A DNA stretch of 42,855 nucleotides from an uncultured Clostridia bacterium (GCA_947631905.1 CANRND010000020.1:1-42855); one strand, 5' to 3'. Numbered from the stretch's first letter, positions 21,286 to 28,839 are shown. Notes: generated by a model from the sequence alone, not told the origin. Made by a program: numbers and translations.

Positions 21286-23610
21286 TTTATCTTCTCCTTG
21301 ATTTTGATTTTTCGATTGAACACCCCTTTCGGCGCTGCGCGCCGGTTCCCCCTCAAGGGGGTAGCAAGCAGGGGAGGGTTGAATTTCCCGCACGGGCTTT
21401 CTCTTCCCGAAGCGCATGAGGCGCAGGGCGTTCGTCACCACAAAGAGGGAGGAAAGGCTCATTGCCGCCGCCGCGATCATGGGATTGAGCATGACGCCCG
21501 CCCACGCGAACGCGCCCGCCGCGAGCGGAATGCCGATACAGTTGTAGAAAAACGCCCAGAAGAGGTTCTGTTTGATGATCCGCATCGTGCGCTTCGAGAG
21601 GGCGATCGCGCGGGGGAGCGCGGAAATATCCCCGCTCACAAGCACGGCGTCCGCGCTTTCGATGGCGACGTCCGTGCCGTTCCCCATCGCAATGCCCACG
21701 TCCGCCTCTTTGAGCGCGGGCGCGTCGTTGATGCCGTCCCCCACCATCGCAACAAAGCGGTTTGCCCGCCTTGCGGCGCGGGATTCCTTTTTCGCGCGCT
21801 CGTTTTGTTCGCGCGTTCCGCGCACGTATTTGAGTTTATCCTCGGGCAACAGTTCGGCGCAGAGGCACGCGTCGTAGGGCGGGAAGCCCGCCTCTTTTGC
21901 GATATAGCTCGCCACGGCCCGGTTATCTCCCGTGAGCATGACGGGCAGACACCCCATTTGGGTGAGCGCGCCGATCGCCTCTCTGCTCCCCTCTTTCAAG
22001 GTATCGGCAAGGGCAAAGAGCGCGAGTACTTTTTCCCCGTCAGCGAGAAAGAGTACCGTTTTGCCCTCCGAGGTCAGCCGTTCAAACGTTTGGAGCCATC
22101 CGAGAAACTTCACGCCCTTTGCCTGCATGAGGTTTTCGTTGCCGAGGAAATAGGTCTTGCCGTTTATTTCCCCGACCGCGCCTTGCCCGACGGCATATTC
22201 CACGTTCTGCGCCTCGTACCCCTCCCCGCAGAACTCCACGATACACCGCGCAAGGGGATGGTTGAGCTTTTTTTCCAACCCGCAGGCGATTTTTTTCGCC
22301 TCTTCGTCCCCGTTGAAAAAGACGACTTTGGGCTTGCCCTCGGTGATCGTCGCCGTTTTATCGAGCATGACCTCGTGGACCGTCGCCATTTTTTGCAACG
22401 CTTCGGCGTTTTTATACAGGATCCCGAGCGCCGCGCCGCGGCCTGTCGCCGCCATGACGGCAACGGGGGTCGCAAGTCCCAGCGCGCACGGGCAGGAGAT
22501 GACGAGAACGCTCACGGCATAGTTGATCGCCTGCGAAAAGTCGCGCGTGACCGCGATCCAGATGATAAAAGTGATGAGCGCAATGAGGCAGACGGCGGGT
22601 ACAAACACGGCGGCGACCCTGTCTGCGAGCTTTTGGATGGGCGCTTTGCTCGCGCCCGCCTCGCGCACCATGCGGATAATGCCCGCGAGCATGGTGTCCT
22701 CGCCCACCTTTTCCGCCTTGATTTTGAGGAAGCCGCTTGTGACGAGGGAAGCGCTCATCGCCCTGCTCCCCGCGGTAAGTTCCACGGGCAGACTCTCGCC
22801 CGTGATCGCCGACTGGTCGGCAAAGGCCTGCCCTTCGGAGACGACGCCGTCCACGGGGACCGATTCCCCCTGTCGCACGATGACAAGATCGCCGACCCGC
22901 ACGCCCGAAAGGGAAATTTTTTCCTCTTTCCCCTCCCGTTCCACCGTGACAACGTCGGGCGCAAGGGACATGAGTTTTTCGATTTCACGACCCGTTTTGC
23001 GTTTGGAGCGGTCTTCGAGCCATTTTCCGAGGCAGACGAGGGTGCAGATCATCGCGGCCGACTCGAAAAAGAGGTGGCCGTGCGCCGCGCCCGTTGTCGC
23101 GTTTATTATCAGCACGGCGAGGCTGTAAAAATAGGAAGCGAGGCTCCCCACCGTGATGAGGGTATCCATATTGGGGACGAGCTTGCACGCCGCGCGCACG
23201 CCGCTCGTGAAAAACGGATAATTGACGAGGAGAATGACGGTGGCAAGCCCGAGCTGGAAGCCGTAATTCCACCACCCGCTTGGAACGGGCAGTTTCAGCA
23301 TGCCGCCCATGGAGAAATACATGAGGGGCAGGAGCAGGACGGCGGAGAGGACAAAGCGCACCAAAAGCGGGCTGACGCCCCTCTTTTTTTGCGGCGCTCT
23401 GCCGTAATCGTACGCGCCGTAGCCGAGCGAAAATACCGCGCTCTTGATCTTTTCGTCGCTCAAAAGGGTCTCTTCGAACTCCACGTCCATGCACTCGCCC
23501 ATGAGAGAGACGGCGCAATATTGCACCCCGCTCAGCTTTTTTACCGTGCGTTCGATGCCCGAAGCGCACGCCGCGCAGGTCATTCCCGTGATACTGTATT
23601 TTTTCTTCAT
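21058..23610 (-). CDS. copA: Copper-exporting P1B-type ATPase with an in-frame C-terminal CopZ domain
   Basis: An 850-residue protein, about 110 longer than usual. N-terminal metal-binding domain with GMTCAAC (C12, C15); eight membrane segments; TGES (270-273); CPC (373-375); phosphorylation site D417 in DKTAT; HP at 451-452; GDGINDAP (624-631); and MxxSS in the last membrane helix, the Cu+ class. The usual end is near residue 738. It continues without a stop through about 37 residues encoded partly by a palindromic repeat (21321-21380) into a full second metal-binding domain with GMMCAHC (C787, C790), which resembles a CopZ chaperone and has its own ribosome site. The ATG at 23610 follows the csoR stop by one base. 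DKTAT replaces the near-universal DKTGT. Confidence 0.93.
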   Translation of the reverse strand: MKKKYSITGMTCAACASGIERTVKKLSGVQYCAVSLMGECMDVEFEETLLSDEKIKSAVFSLGYGAYDYGRAPQKKRGVSPLLVRFVLSAVLLLPLMYFSMGGMLKLPVPSGWWNYGFQLGLATVILLVNYPFFTSGVRAACKLVPNMDTLITVGSLASYFYSLAVLIINATTGAAHGHLFFESAAMICTLVCLGKWLEDRSKRKTGREIEKLMSLAPDVVTVEREGKEEKISLSGVRVGDLVIVRQGESVPVDGVVSEGQAFADQSAITGESLPVELTAGSRAMSASLVTSGFLKIKAEKVGEDTMLAGIIRMVREAGASKAPIQKLADRVAAVFVPAVCLIALITFIIWIAVTRDFSQAINYAVSVLVISCPCALGLATPVAVMAATGRGAALGILYKNAEALQKMATVHEVMLDKTATITEGKPKVVFFNGDEEAKKIACGLEKKLNHPLARCIVEFCGEGYEAQNVEYAVGQGAVGEINGKTYFLGNENLMQAKGVKFLGWLQTFERLTSEGKTVLFLADGEKVLALFALADTLKEGSREAIGALTQMGCLPVMLTGDNRAVASYIAKEAGFPPYDACLCAELLPEDKLKYVRGTREQNERAKKESRAARRANRFVAMVGDGINDAPALKEADVGIAMGNGTDVAIESADAVLVSGDISALPRAIALSKRTMRIIKQNLFWAFFYNCIGIPLAAGAFAWAGVMLNPMIAAAAMSLSSLFVVTNALRLMRFGKRKPVREIQPSPACYPLEGEPARSAERGVQSKNQNQGEDKMKKTIYVEGMMCAHCVARVEQALGAVEGVGKVKTDLKKNKPSPVQAELTAEVSDEALTAAVTGAGYTVAKIEATK
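21294..21299 (-). promoter_or_regulatory. Internal ribosome binding site for the CopZ-like start
   Basis: AAGGAG on the minus strand, eight bases before the ATG at 21285, inside the longer copA frame. It decides that an independent CopZ start is plausible. Confidence 0.6.
21321..21380. repeat. About 60-bp palindromic three-way-junction element inside copA-copZ
   Basis: Two inner hairpins, GGCGC-TGC-GCGCC (21331-21343) and CCCCCT-CA-AGGGGG (21348-21361), lie between outer CCCC and GGGG arms (21323-21326, 21371-21374). The same architecture occurs at 27601-27660. It adds no stop codon in the copA frame and encodes part of the linker. Confidence 0.6.
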
Positions 23611-23611
23611 G

Positions 23612-23908
23612 TCATTGGAACCGTTTGAACAGGTCCACGACCTCGTCCACAACGGCAAGATTGCCCTCCTTGATGTTTTCGATGAGGCAGGAGTGCATGT
23701 GGCTCTCCAAAATGACCGCGGCAAGGCTCTTCACCGATTTGTCGACGGCGGCAAGCTGGATGAGAACGTCGTCGCAGTAGCGGTCCTCCTCGATCATCTT
23801 TTTTACCCCGCCGATCTGCCCCGCAATGCGGTTGAGGCGGGAGACGATCTTCTTTTTCTCCTCCTCGGTGCGGACTTTCGTTTTGGTATGACAGCAACAT
23901 GTCTCCAT
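23612..23908 (-). CDS. csoR: CsoR-type copper-sensing repressor
   Basis: A 98-residue all-helical protein of the CsoR/RcnR family. The Cu+ ligand set is complete: C45 (RYCDDV), H70 and C74 (ESHMHSC). An extra CCC-H cluster near the N-terminus (residues 4-7) is not usual and may add metal binding. Cu+ binding releases CsoR from its operators. The two operator boxes lie directly upstream, over the promoter, so the operon should be self-regulated and copper-induced. It is followed at one base by copA. Confidence 0.93.
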   Translation of the reverse strand: METCCCHTKTKVRTEEEKKKIVSRLNRIAGQIGGVKKMIEEDRYCDDVLIQLAAVDKSVKSLAAVILESHMHSCLIENIKEGNLAVVDEVVDLFKRFQ

Positions 23909-23939
23909 AATGTTTTCCCTTTCTCTCTTAATATATGTA

Positions 23940-23990
23940 ATACCCCGTGGGGGTATACACAGTATATACCTCCTCGGGGTATTTTGTCAA
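23940..23990 (-). promoter_or_regulatory. csoR-copA promoter with two CsoR-type boxes
   Basis: Minus-strand TTGACA (23985-23990), 18 bases, TATACT (23961-23966). Box 1, ATACCCC-GTG-GGGGTAT (23940-23956), is a perfect palindrome just after the -10 box. Box 2, ATACCTC-CTC-GGGGTAT (23966-23982), has one mismatch and fills the spacer between the boxes. Centres are 26 bp apart. Confidence 0.85.
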
Positions 23991-24014
23991 GCGTTTTTCG
24001 AAAATTTTTAAACG

Positions 24015-24049
24015 GAAACGGCGGCGGGCAGAGAATCTGCCCGCCGCCG
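24015..24049 (-). terminator. Intrinsic terminator after the rubredoxin flavoprotein gene
   Basis: A 14-bp GC-rich stem (24019-24032 with 24036-24049) with a three-base loop, followed on the minus strand by a T-rich stretch, 11 bases after the stop codon. Confidence 0.8.
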
Positions 24050-24060
24050 CGTTTCATAAT

Positions 24061-24855
24061 TTATTCTACCTTTTCAAATTCGCTCTTGCCCATGCCGCAG
24101 ATGGGACACAGCCAATCGTCGGGTAATTCCTCAAAGGAGACGTCGCCGTCGTACACATAGCCGCAGACCTTGCACACCCACTTCTCTTTTTTTGTCGCAG
24201 ACACCTTTTTGCCGTCCGCGCCGACCTTTTGGAAGTATTCTTTCCCCATGCCGCAGAGCGGGCAGACCCAGTCGTCGGGCAGGTCCTCGAAAGGAATGTC
24301 GCCGTTATATTCATAACTGCAAATGCTGCAAACGTATTTGGCTTCCTCTTTGGGTTCCTCCGCGACGTAGGTAGGCGCTTTTGCCGCCGTTTTTCCCTTT
24401 AACACCTTGTGATAGTAGGCGTACGTCATGGGCGCGCCCTTGCGCAAATTCTCCGCGTCCTGCACTTCCCCGAGGAACACGGTGTGCGTACTTGTCTCCA
24501 TGGTATCGACCACCTTGCAGGCGAAATAGCAGAGTCCGCCGTCGGGAACGGGGAGCTTGCCCCGCACCGCATAGGGGGTACCGTCGAACTTGTCCACTTT
24601 GTCGCCGGCAAGGAAGCCGAACCTTCCGATGAGTTTGGGGTCGGAGTCCTCGGCAAGCACGACGATCGCAAAATAGCCGCAATCTTTGATGCACTTATGG
24701 GTGTAGTTTTCGTGGTTGATGCTCACCGCGATCGTGGCGGGAGACGACGTGATCTGCATGGCGCTGTTTGCAACGCAACCCGTGGGGCGGCCGTTGTCCC
24801 AGGTGGTACACAGATAAACTCCGTAAGATAAATTAAAAAAAGCAGTGTTGTCCAT
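24061..24855 (-). CDS. Flavin reductase with two C-terminal rubredoxin domains
   Basis: A 264-residue protein. Residues 1-150 are an FMN-binding flavin reductase domain ([21 protein letters not shown] region, [18 protein letters not shown]). Two short rubredoxin domains follow: C176, C179, C198, C201 and C228, C231, C250, C253. The first has CSICS where CxxCG is usual. The layout is that of high-molecular-weight rubredoxin, which carries electrons to flavo-diiron oxygen or NO reductases in anaerobes, but with a duplicated rubredoxin. A partner oxidase is not in the window. The start at 24855 fits the domain; no ribosome site lies close before it, and a dispersed repeat (24862-24985) begins seven bases upstream. 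A longer frame to 25131 is only repeat sequence. Confidence 0.88.
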   Translation of the reverse strand: MDNTAFFNLSYGVYLCTTWDNGRPTGCVANSAMQITSSPATIAVSINHENYTHKCIKDCGYFAIVVLAEDSDPKLIGRFGFLAGDKVDKFDGTPYAVRGKLPVPDGGLCYFACKVVDTMETSTHTVFLGEVQDAENLRKGAPMTYAYYHKVLKGKTAAKAPTYVAEEPKEEAKYVCSICSYEYNGDIPFEDLPDDWVCPLCGMGKEYFQKVGADGKKVSATKKEKWVCKVCGYVYDGDVSFEELPDDWLCPICGMGKSEFEKVE

Positions 24856-24861
24856 AAGCAG

Positions 24862-24985
24862 TTCACGAAAAATCTTTTGCTTGCGCAAAATCTTTTTCCG
24901 TGAGGAAACCCTCCTTATCGTTTTAACTTTTATTGTCCTCTTTTTCGCCTTGTCTTGCAAGAAGTTGCAAGTATGCAACAAATGT
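24862..24985 (-). repeat. Modular three-hairpin repeat, copy 5 (inverted)
   Basis: Head hairpin H1 (24862-24902), constant box (24902-24940, more diverged than the others) and stem A GTTGCA...TGCAAC (24964-24979), in the opposite orientation to the copies at 8.4-8.9 and 27.5 kb. Its H1 edge GTTCACG is the same as beside mutS2, and lies directly upstream of the flavin reductase start. Confidence 0.65.
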
Positions 24986-25006
24986 TGTCGTGCAGCGCAT
25001 AGGGTT

Positions 25007-25035
25007 CCCGCAAAAAGACGAAGTGTTTTTGCGGG
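25007..25035. repeat. Hairpin CCCGCAAAAA/TTTTTGCGGG
   Basis: A perfect 10-bp stem (25007-25016 with 25026-25035) in the non-coding stretch between the flavin reductase gene and rpmF. It might act as a terminator on either strand. Confidence 0.5.
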
Positions 25036-25092
25036 ATAAAAACGCGTGGTTTTGCTCGCACAGTAATTCGGGAAGCCTTTCAATGCTATTCT

Positions 25093-25174
25093 AAATACGT
25101 CACCCTGAGCCTTGTCGAAGGGTGTCCGCATTATAATAGGGATATGTTTCGACTTCGCTCAACATGACGTATTT
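25093..25174. repeat. Palindromic repeat AAATACGTCA...TGACGTATTT
   Basis: Perfect 10-bp ends (25093-25102, 25165-25174) with further pairing inside (CTGAG with CTCA, GTCGA with TCGAC). Non-coding; related in style to the TGTCAT...ATGACA elements. Confidence 0.55.
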
Positions 25175-25218
25175 TGGAATACGCATCCCGCGTCATCCCG
25201 AGCCGCACATTATTCATC

Positions 25219-25282
25219 TGTCATTTCGTCCCGCGCGCTGTTCTGTTTCTCTAAGCGCGGGGCGACTACGCTCGACATGACA
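25219..25282. repeat. Palindromic repeat TGTCAT...ATGACA
   Basis: TGTCATTTCG at 25219 and CGACATGACA ending at 25282 are inverted, with an inner CCCGCGC/GCGCGGG stem. Same ends as the element at 8179-8379. Confidence 0.6.
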
Positions 25283-25330
25283 TTTTAAGAAAGGCATTTC
25301 ATATTTTGGCAAAATTTCTTATAAAGTCAA

Positions 25331-25359
25331 AAAGCGGGCTTAATGGTTAAGTCCGCTTT
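25331..25359 (-). terminator. Intrinsic terminator after rpmF
   Basis: AAAGCGG and CCGCTTT outer stem with an inner CTTAA/TTAAG stem, then T on the minus strand, about 18 bases after the rpmF stop. Confidence 0.8.
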
Positions 25360-25376
25360 CGTTTTTTGAAAAAGCC

Positions 25377-25568
25377 TTAGTCTTTCTTCTCTTCTTTCTG
25401 CACAACGACTTCCTGTCCGTCGTAATAGCCACAGTTCTTGCAGACTCTGTGGGCGACTTTCAGTTCGTGGCAATGCGGACACTCGACGAGCGTGGGTGCC
25501 GTTGCCTTGTAGTTTGCGAACCGCTTGTTCGTTCTGCTCTTCGATTGTTTTCCCTTAGGTACCGCCAT
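25377..25568 (-). CDS. rpmF: Ribosomal protein L32
   Basis: A 63-residue protein starting MAVPKGKQSKSRTNKRF, the L32 N-terminus, with a full zinc ribbon CPHC...CKNC (residues 30-46). It is a component of the large ribosomal subunit; the four-cysteine form is the zinc-binding variant. GAGGTGA precedes the ATG by six bases. It follows the DUF177 gene by 19 bases, a pairing conserved in most bacteria. Confidence 0.97.
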   Translation of the reverse strand: MAVPKGKQSKSRTNKRFANYKATAPTLVECPHCHELKVAHRVCKNCGYYDGQEVVVQKEEKKD

Positions 25569-25587
25569 TTATCTCACCTCTTCTTGC

Positions 25588-26004
25588 TTATTCTTCTTGA
25601 TAGTCGGGCGCAACGCAGGTTTCGCCGCAGACGAGCCGCGCAGGCATGAGAAAAATCACGCTGTCGCGCAAAAACTCGCCGAAATCGATCACGCCGTTCG
25701 TATAGGAATAGTCCTCTCCGCCGTCGCCGCCTAAGACAAAATATCCCTCCGCCTCGCCGCACACGCGCCGCTCGGTCTCTTTCAGACACCGCGAACAGCT
25801 TCCTTTGAGCGTGAACGCAAGGCTCCCCGTGATCTCCACCGAGTCGTCCTCCAAAATCTCGTAGTGGAGCTTTGCCTCCACGGGCGAGGAGAACGCGACC
25901 AGCGGGATCCCGATGAGAGAAGGGTCCGCTTCGAATGCAAAGGACAGATCCCCCGCGTACTTTTTTTCCGCATTTGCCCTGCGGACATCAAGTTTCGGCG
26001 CCAT
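25588..26004 (-). CDS. yceD: DUF177 (YceD) protein
   Basis: A 138-residue acidic protein with the DUF177 core SCSRCLKETE followed by a C-terminal VCGETC pair. YceD-type proteins sit next to rpmF in most bacteria and are linked to 23S rRNA accumulation and ribosome assembly; the mechanism is unknown. The start at 26004 was chosen because the TTG that opens the longer frame (26043) is itself part of the -35 box. No ribosome site precedes it, and the predicted transcript start near 26008 leaves a leader of only about four bases. Confidence 0.88.
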   Translation of the reverse strand: MAPKLDVRRANAEKKYAGDLSFAFEADPSLIGIPLVAFSSPVEAKLHYEILEDDSVEITGSLAFTLKGSCSRCLKETERRVCGEAEGYFVLGGDGGEDYSYTNGVIDFGEFLRDSVIFLMPARLVCGETCVAPDYQEE

Positions 26005-26014
26005 TGACTTAAAA

Positions 26015-26043
26015 AGTATATTATTTTTCGGCGTGTTTGTCAA
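26015..26043 (-). promoter_or_regulatory. Promoter of yceD-rpmF, near-leaderless geometry
   Basis: Minus-strand TTGACA (26038-26043), 17 bases, TATACT (26015-26020). The start codon begins 11 bases after the -10 box. Confidence 0.8.
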
Positions 26044-26079
26044 TCGCTTTTGCCTGCGATTTGCAATTTTTACGAAAAA

Positions 26080-27273
26080 TCACAGGAGCGCCGCCGTTTC
26101 GCGCGCGATGACCAGCTCTTCGTTGGTGGGAATGACGAGGATCTTCACCCGCGAACCCTCCGCGGAGAGGTCGTGGATCGCGCCGTTGTTCTTATAGTCG
26201 TTCTTCTTTTCGTCGAGAACGATGCCGAACGCTTCCATGTTTTCGCAAATCGCTTTCCGCACGGAGACGGTGTTCTCGCCCACGCCCGCGGTGAACACGA
26301 GAACGTCAAGCCCGCCCAGCGCCGCCATATACGCGCCCACGTATTTCTTGCAGGAATAGTTAAACATGTCGAGCGCGAGACGGGCGCGGTCGTTCCCCTC
26401 TGCGGCCGCGGCGCAGAGGTCGCGGAAGTCGGAGGAGACGCCCGAAACGCCGAGCATGCCGCACTTTTTGTTGAGATAGGTAAGCCCCTCTTCCATCGTC
26501 ATGCCTTTCTTGCGGCACAAGAACTCTGCCGCGGCGTAGTCGATGTCCCCGCTGCGGGTCCCCATCGGCACGCCCGCAAGGGGGGTAAAGCCCATGGACG
26601 TATCGATGCACTTCCCGCCCTTTACCGCGGAAATGGACGAACCGTTCCCCAAATGGCAGGTGACGATTTTAAGGTCCTCGATGTTCTTGCCGAGGTACTG
26701 AGCCGCCGCCTGCGAAACATACTTGTGCGACGTGCCGTGCGCGCCGTAGCGGCGAACTTTGTATTTCTTGTAATCCTCATAGTCGATGGCATAGAGGTGG
26801 GCGTAATCGGGCATGGTGGCGTGGAAAGACGTATCGAACACGAGCGCCATCTTCTTGCCCGGCATCACCGCACGGCATGCGTTTACGCCGAGGATGGCCG
26901 CGGGGTTGTGGAGGGGCGCAAGTTCTTTGATGACTTCCATCGTCTCCATCACCTCGTCGGTGACGAGGGTCGTCTTGGTGAACGCCTCGCCCGAGGCGAC
27001 GACGCGGTGGCCCACGGCGTCGATCTCATCCATGCTTGCAATGACGCCCGCTTTCTGGTCCACGAGTTCTTTGAGAACGAGGGAGATCGCCACGGTATGG
27101 TCGGGCAGGTCTTGTTCGACGACGAACGTTTCGCCGTGCGCCTTGTGGGTGAGCTTGCCGCCGTCGATGCCGATGCGCTCGCACCCGCCTTTGGCGAGGA
27201 CGGACTCCGTCTCCATGTCGATGAGCTGGTATTTGAGCGAGGAACTCCCCGCGTTGATGACTAAAATTTTCAT
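26080..27273 (-). CDS. ackA: Acetate kinase
   Basis: A 397-residue protein of standard length. NAGSSSLK (7-14), FDTSFHATMP, RRYGAHGTSH, CHLGNGSS and FTAGVGENT occur in the family order and include the catalytic histidine, arginine and glutamate positions. It converts acetyl phosphate and ADP to acetate and ATP, the ATP-yielding step of acetate fermentation. TGAGGT lies seven bases before the ATG. Its partner pta is upstream on the same strand, but 414 bases of dispersed repeats separate the two, so the old operon may now be split or rely on read-through. Confidence 0.98.
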   Translation of the reverse strand: MKILVINAGSSSLKYQLIDMETESVLAKGGCERIGIDGGKLTHKAHGETFVVEQDLPDHTVAISLVLKELVDQKAGVIASMDEIDAVGHRVVASGEAFTKTTLVTDEVMETMEVIKELAPLHNPAAILGVNACRAVMPGKKMALVFDTSFHATMPDYAHLYAIDYEDYKKYKVRRYGAHGTSHKYVSQAAAQYLGKNIEDLKIVTCHLGNGSSISAVKGGKCIDTSMGFTPLAGVPMGTRSGDIDYAAAEFLCRKKGMTMEEGLTYLNKKCGMLGVSGVSSDFRDLCAAAAEGNDRARLALDMFNYSCKKYVGAYMAALGGLDVLVFTAGVGENTVSVRKAICENMEAFGIVLDEKKNDYKNNGAIHDLSAEGSRVKILVIPTNEELVIARETAALL

Positions 27274-27290
27274 GATTTTACCTCACAGTC

Positions 27291-27307
27291 AGACAGATTT
27301 TCTGTCT
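27291..27307 (-). promoter_or_regulatory. Leader hairpin of ackA
   Basis: Perfect AGACAGA-TTT-TCTGTCT, 18 bases before the start codon. It could be an operator or a processing site; no promoter boxes were found beside it. Confidence 0.4.
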
Positions 27308-27385
27308 TCTGAATTTTTCATAAATCTCTGCGCGAAACCACGCGTTGGAAATTCACGCTTTTCCATATGAACCCAAAATAAGGTT

Positions 27386-27433
27386 GAGATTTCTCCACTC
27401 CGCTCACATTCGTTCGCTTCGGTCGAAATGACA
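27386..27433. repeat. Half copy of the TGTCATTTCGA/GAGAAATCTC element
   Basis: GAGATTTCTCCACT at the left and GGTCGAAATGACA at the right match the right end of the element at 8336-8379. Confidence 0.6.
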
Positions 27434-27499
27434 TTTTAGAAAAGGCGTAAGAATTTCTAAATTTCTGCGCGGAGCAGGGTTTCCCTGCGGCAGCGCCCA

Positions 27500-27680
27500 C
27501 AATTTGCCGCATACTTACGGCTTCTTGCCCGATGAAACGAACGAGAGGCCGAGCGAGTTAAGGCGCAGATGCACGTTTCCTCGCACAATTCTTTTCGAAG
27601 TGACACCCCCTCAGTCACCTACGGTGACAGCTCCCCCGAGGGGGGAGCCAAGGGGGTGGAGCGAGCAAAGAATTGTGCGA
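27500..27680 (+). repeat. Modular three-hairpin repeat, copy 4, interrupted
   Basis: Stem A is GCCG...CGGC (27506-27521), the constant box spans about 27540-27580, and the head is type H2 (TCGCACAATTCTTT at 27581, AAAGAATTGTGCGA ending at 27680). The loop of that head is split by the 60-bp element at 27601-27660. It ends seven bases from the pta stop codon. Confidence 0.7.
27601..27660. mobile_element. 60-bp three-way-junction palindromic element inserted in a repeat
   Basis: Outer stem CACCCCCT/AGGGGGTG (27604-27611, 27651-27658) encloses two hairpins, GTCACC-TAC-GGTGAC (27614-27628) and GCTCCCCC-GAG-GGGGGAGC (27630-27648). The uninterrupted copy at 8641-8684 has CATA at this place, so the insertion edges are defined. 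It has no coding capacity; mobilisation by an enzyme elsewhere is inferred. Confidence 0.65.
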
Positions 27681-27687
27681 AAACCCC

Positions 27688-28731
27688 TTATCTTGTTTGT
27701 AACGCCGTAATTGCGACCGCGCAGACGATGTCGTCCGCCTTGCAACCGCGGGAAAGGTCGTTGAGGGGCTTTGCGAAGCCCTGGCAGATGGGACCGATCG
27801 CCTGGAACCCGCCGAGACGTTCCGCGATTTTGTAGCCGATATTGCCCGCTTGCAGATCGGGGAAGATGAACACGTTTGCATGTCCCGCGACTTCGCTTCC
27901 CGGCGCTTTGAGCTGCGCCACTTCGGGGACGATCGCCGCGTCGAATTGCAGTTCTCCCTCGATTTTGAGATCGGGCGCCTTTTCTTTGGCGATCTTCGTC
28001 GCTTCCTGCACGAGGGTGACAAGGTCGTGCTTTGCGCTCCCCATTGTGGAGAACGAGAGCATGGCAACGCGCGGTTCCAAACCCGCGATCTCTTTTGCGC
28101 TCTTGGCCGTGGCGATGGCGCAATCGGCAAGCCCCTCCGCCGTATAGGTGGGGTTGAGGCCGCAATCCGCAAACACGATCTTTCCGTCGGGAACGTACTT
28201 ATTCCCGCACGCGGGAGCGACCATGAGGTTGAAGCTCGAAACCGCGGAAACGCCCGGCGCGGTCTTGATGATCTGAAGCCCGGGGCGCAGGGTGTTCGCC
28301 GTGGAGTGGCATGCGCCCGAAACGAGGCCGTCTACATCGCCGCTTTTGAGCATGAGCGCGCCGAAGAACGTGGGGTCCTTTGCCTGCTCCTTTGCCTGCT
28401 CCTCCGTCATGCCCTTTGCCTTTCTCAGTTCATAGAGAAGATTTGCATACGTTTCGAGTTTGGGGGAAGTTGCGGGATCGATGATCTCGATGTAGCTCAG
28501 GTCCACGCCCTCGTTGTTCTTTTTGATCTCTTCCTCGTTTCCGAGCAGAACGATGCGCGCGATCTTCTCCTGCGTGCAGACGGATGCCGCCTCCACCACG
28601 CGCTTATCTTCGCCCTCGCACAGAACGATCTTCTTGTTCAGCTCTTTCGCCTTATTCTTGATCTCCTCCACGATGGTGCCGCTCTCGGTGATCTTCCTGC
28701 CCAGCTCTTTCAACTTGTCCATGAATGCCAT
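27688..28731 (-). CDS. pta: Phosphate acetyltransferase
   Basis: A 347-residue protein of the short Pta class, without the regulatory N-terminal domain of enteric enzymes. KIVLCEGEDKRV, GLVSGACHSTANTLRPGLQIIKT (split here: GLVSGACHST then LRPGLQIIKT) and VADCGLNP-type FADCGLNP follow the family order. It converts acetyl-CoA and phosphate to acetyl phosphate, which AckA uses. GGAGA lies about nine bases before the ATG. Its promoter faces the tmcAL promoter across a perfect palindrome, so the two may share a regulator. Confidence 0.97.
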   Translation of the reverse strand: MAFMDKLKELGRKITESGTIVEEIKNKAKELNKKIVLCEGEDKRVVEAASVCTQEKIARIVLLGNEEEIKKNNEGVDLSYIEIIDPATSPKLETYANLLYELRKAKGMTEEQAKEQAKDPTFFGALMLKSGDVDGLVSGACHSTANTLRPGLQIIKTAPGVSAVSSFNLMVAPACGNKYVPDGKIVFADCGLNPTYTAEGLADCAIATAKSAKEIAGLEPRVAMLSFSTMGSAKHDLVTLVQEATKIAKEKAPDLKIEGELQFDAAIVPEVAQLKAPGSEVAGHANVFIFPDLQAGNIGYKIAERLGGFQAIGPICQGFAKPLNDLSRGCKADDIVCAVAITALQTR

Positions 28732-28778
28732 AATAAAAATTCTCCGTTGATTTGCTTTATTTTTCCCCCCGCTTTGTG

Positions 28779-28839
28779 TATAATAGCGTTTGGGAAATCA
28801 TTTCCCGACCATTATACACCATCCGGAAAAAATTGTAAA
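28779..28839. promoter_or_regulatory. Overlapping pta and tmcAL promoters with a shared palindrome
   Basis: For pta, minus strand: TTTACA (28834-28839), 17 bases, TATAAT (28811-28816), predicted start near 28804. For tmcAL, plus strand: TATAAT (28779-28784) with a weak -35 (TTTATT, 28756), predicted start near 28791. The perfect palindrome GGGAAAT-C-ATTTCCC (28792-28806) covers both predicted start sites. Confidence 0.7.

Noticed and set aside
21016..23628. Long plus-strand frame (870 codons) opposite copA
   Set aside because: The minus strand encodes an unmistakable copper ATPase; the plus frame is rich in His, Arg and Gly as expected for antisense of GC-rich coding.
24862..25131. N-terminal extension of the flavin reductase through the upstream open frame
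   Set aside because: The extra 92 residues are translated repeat sequence (the same peptide-like strings appear beside mutS2), not conserved protein.
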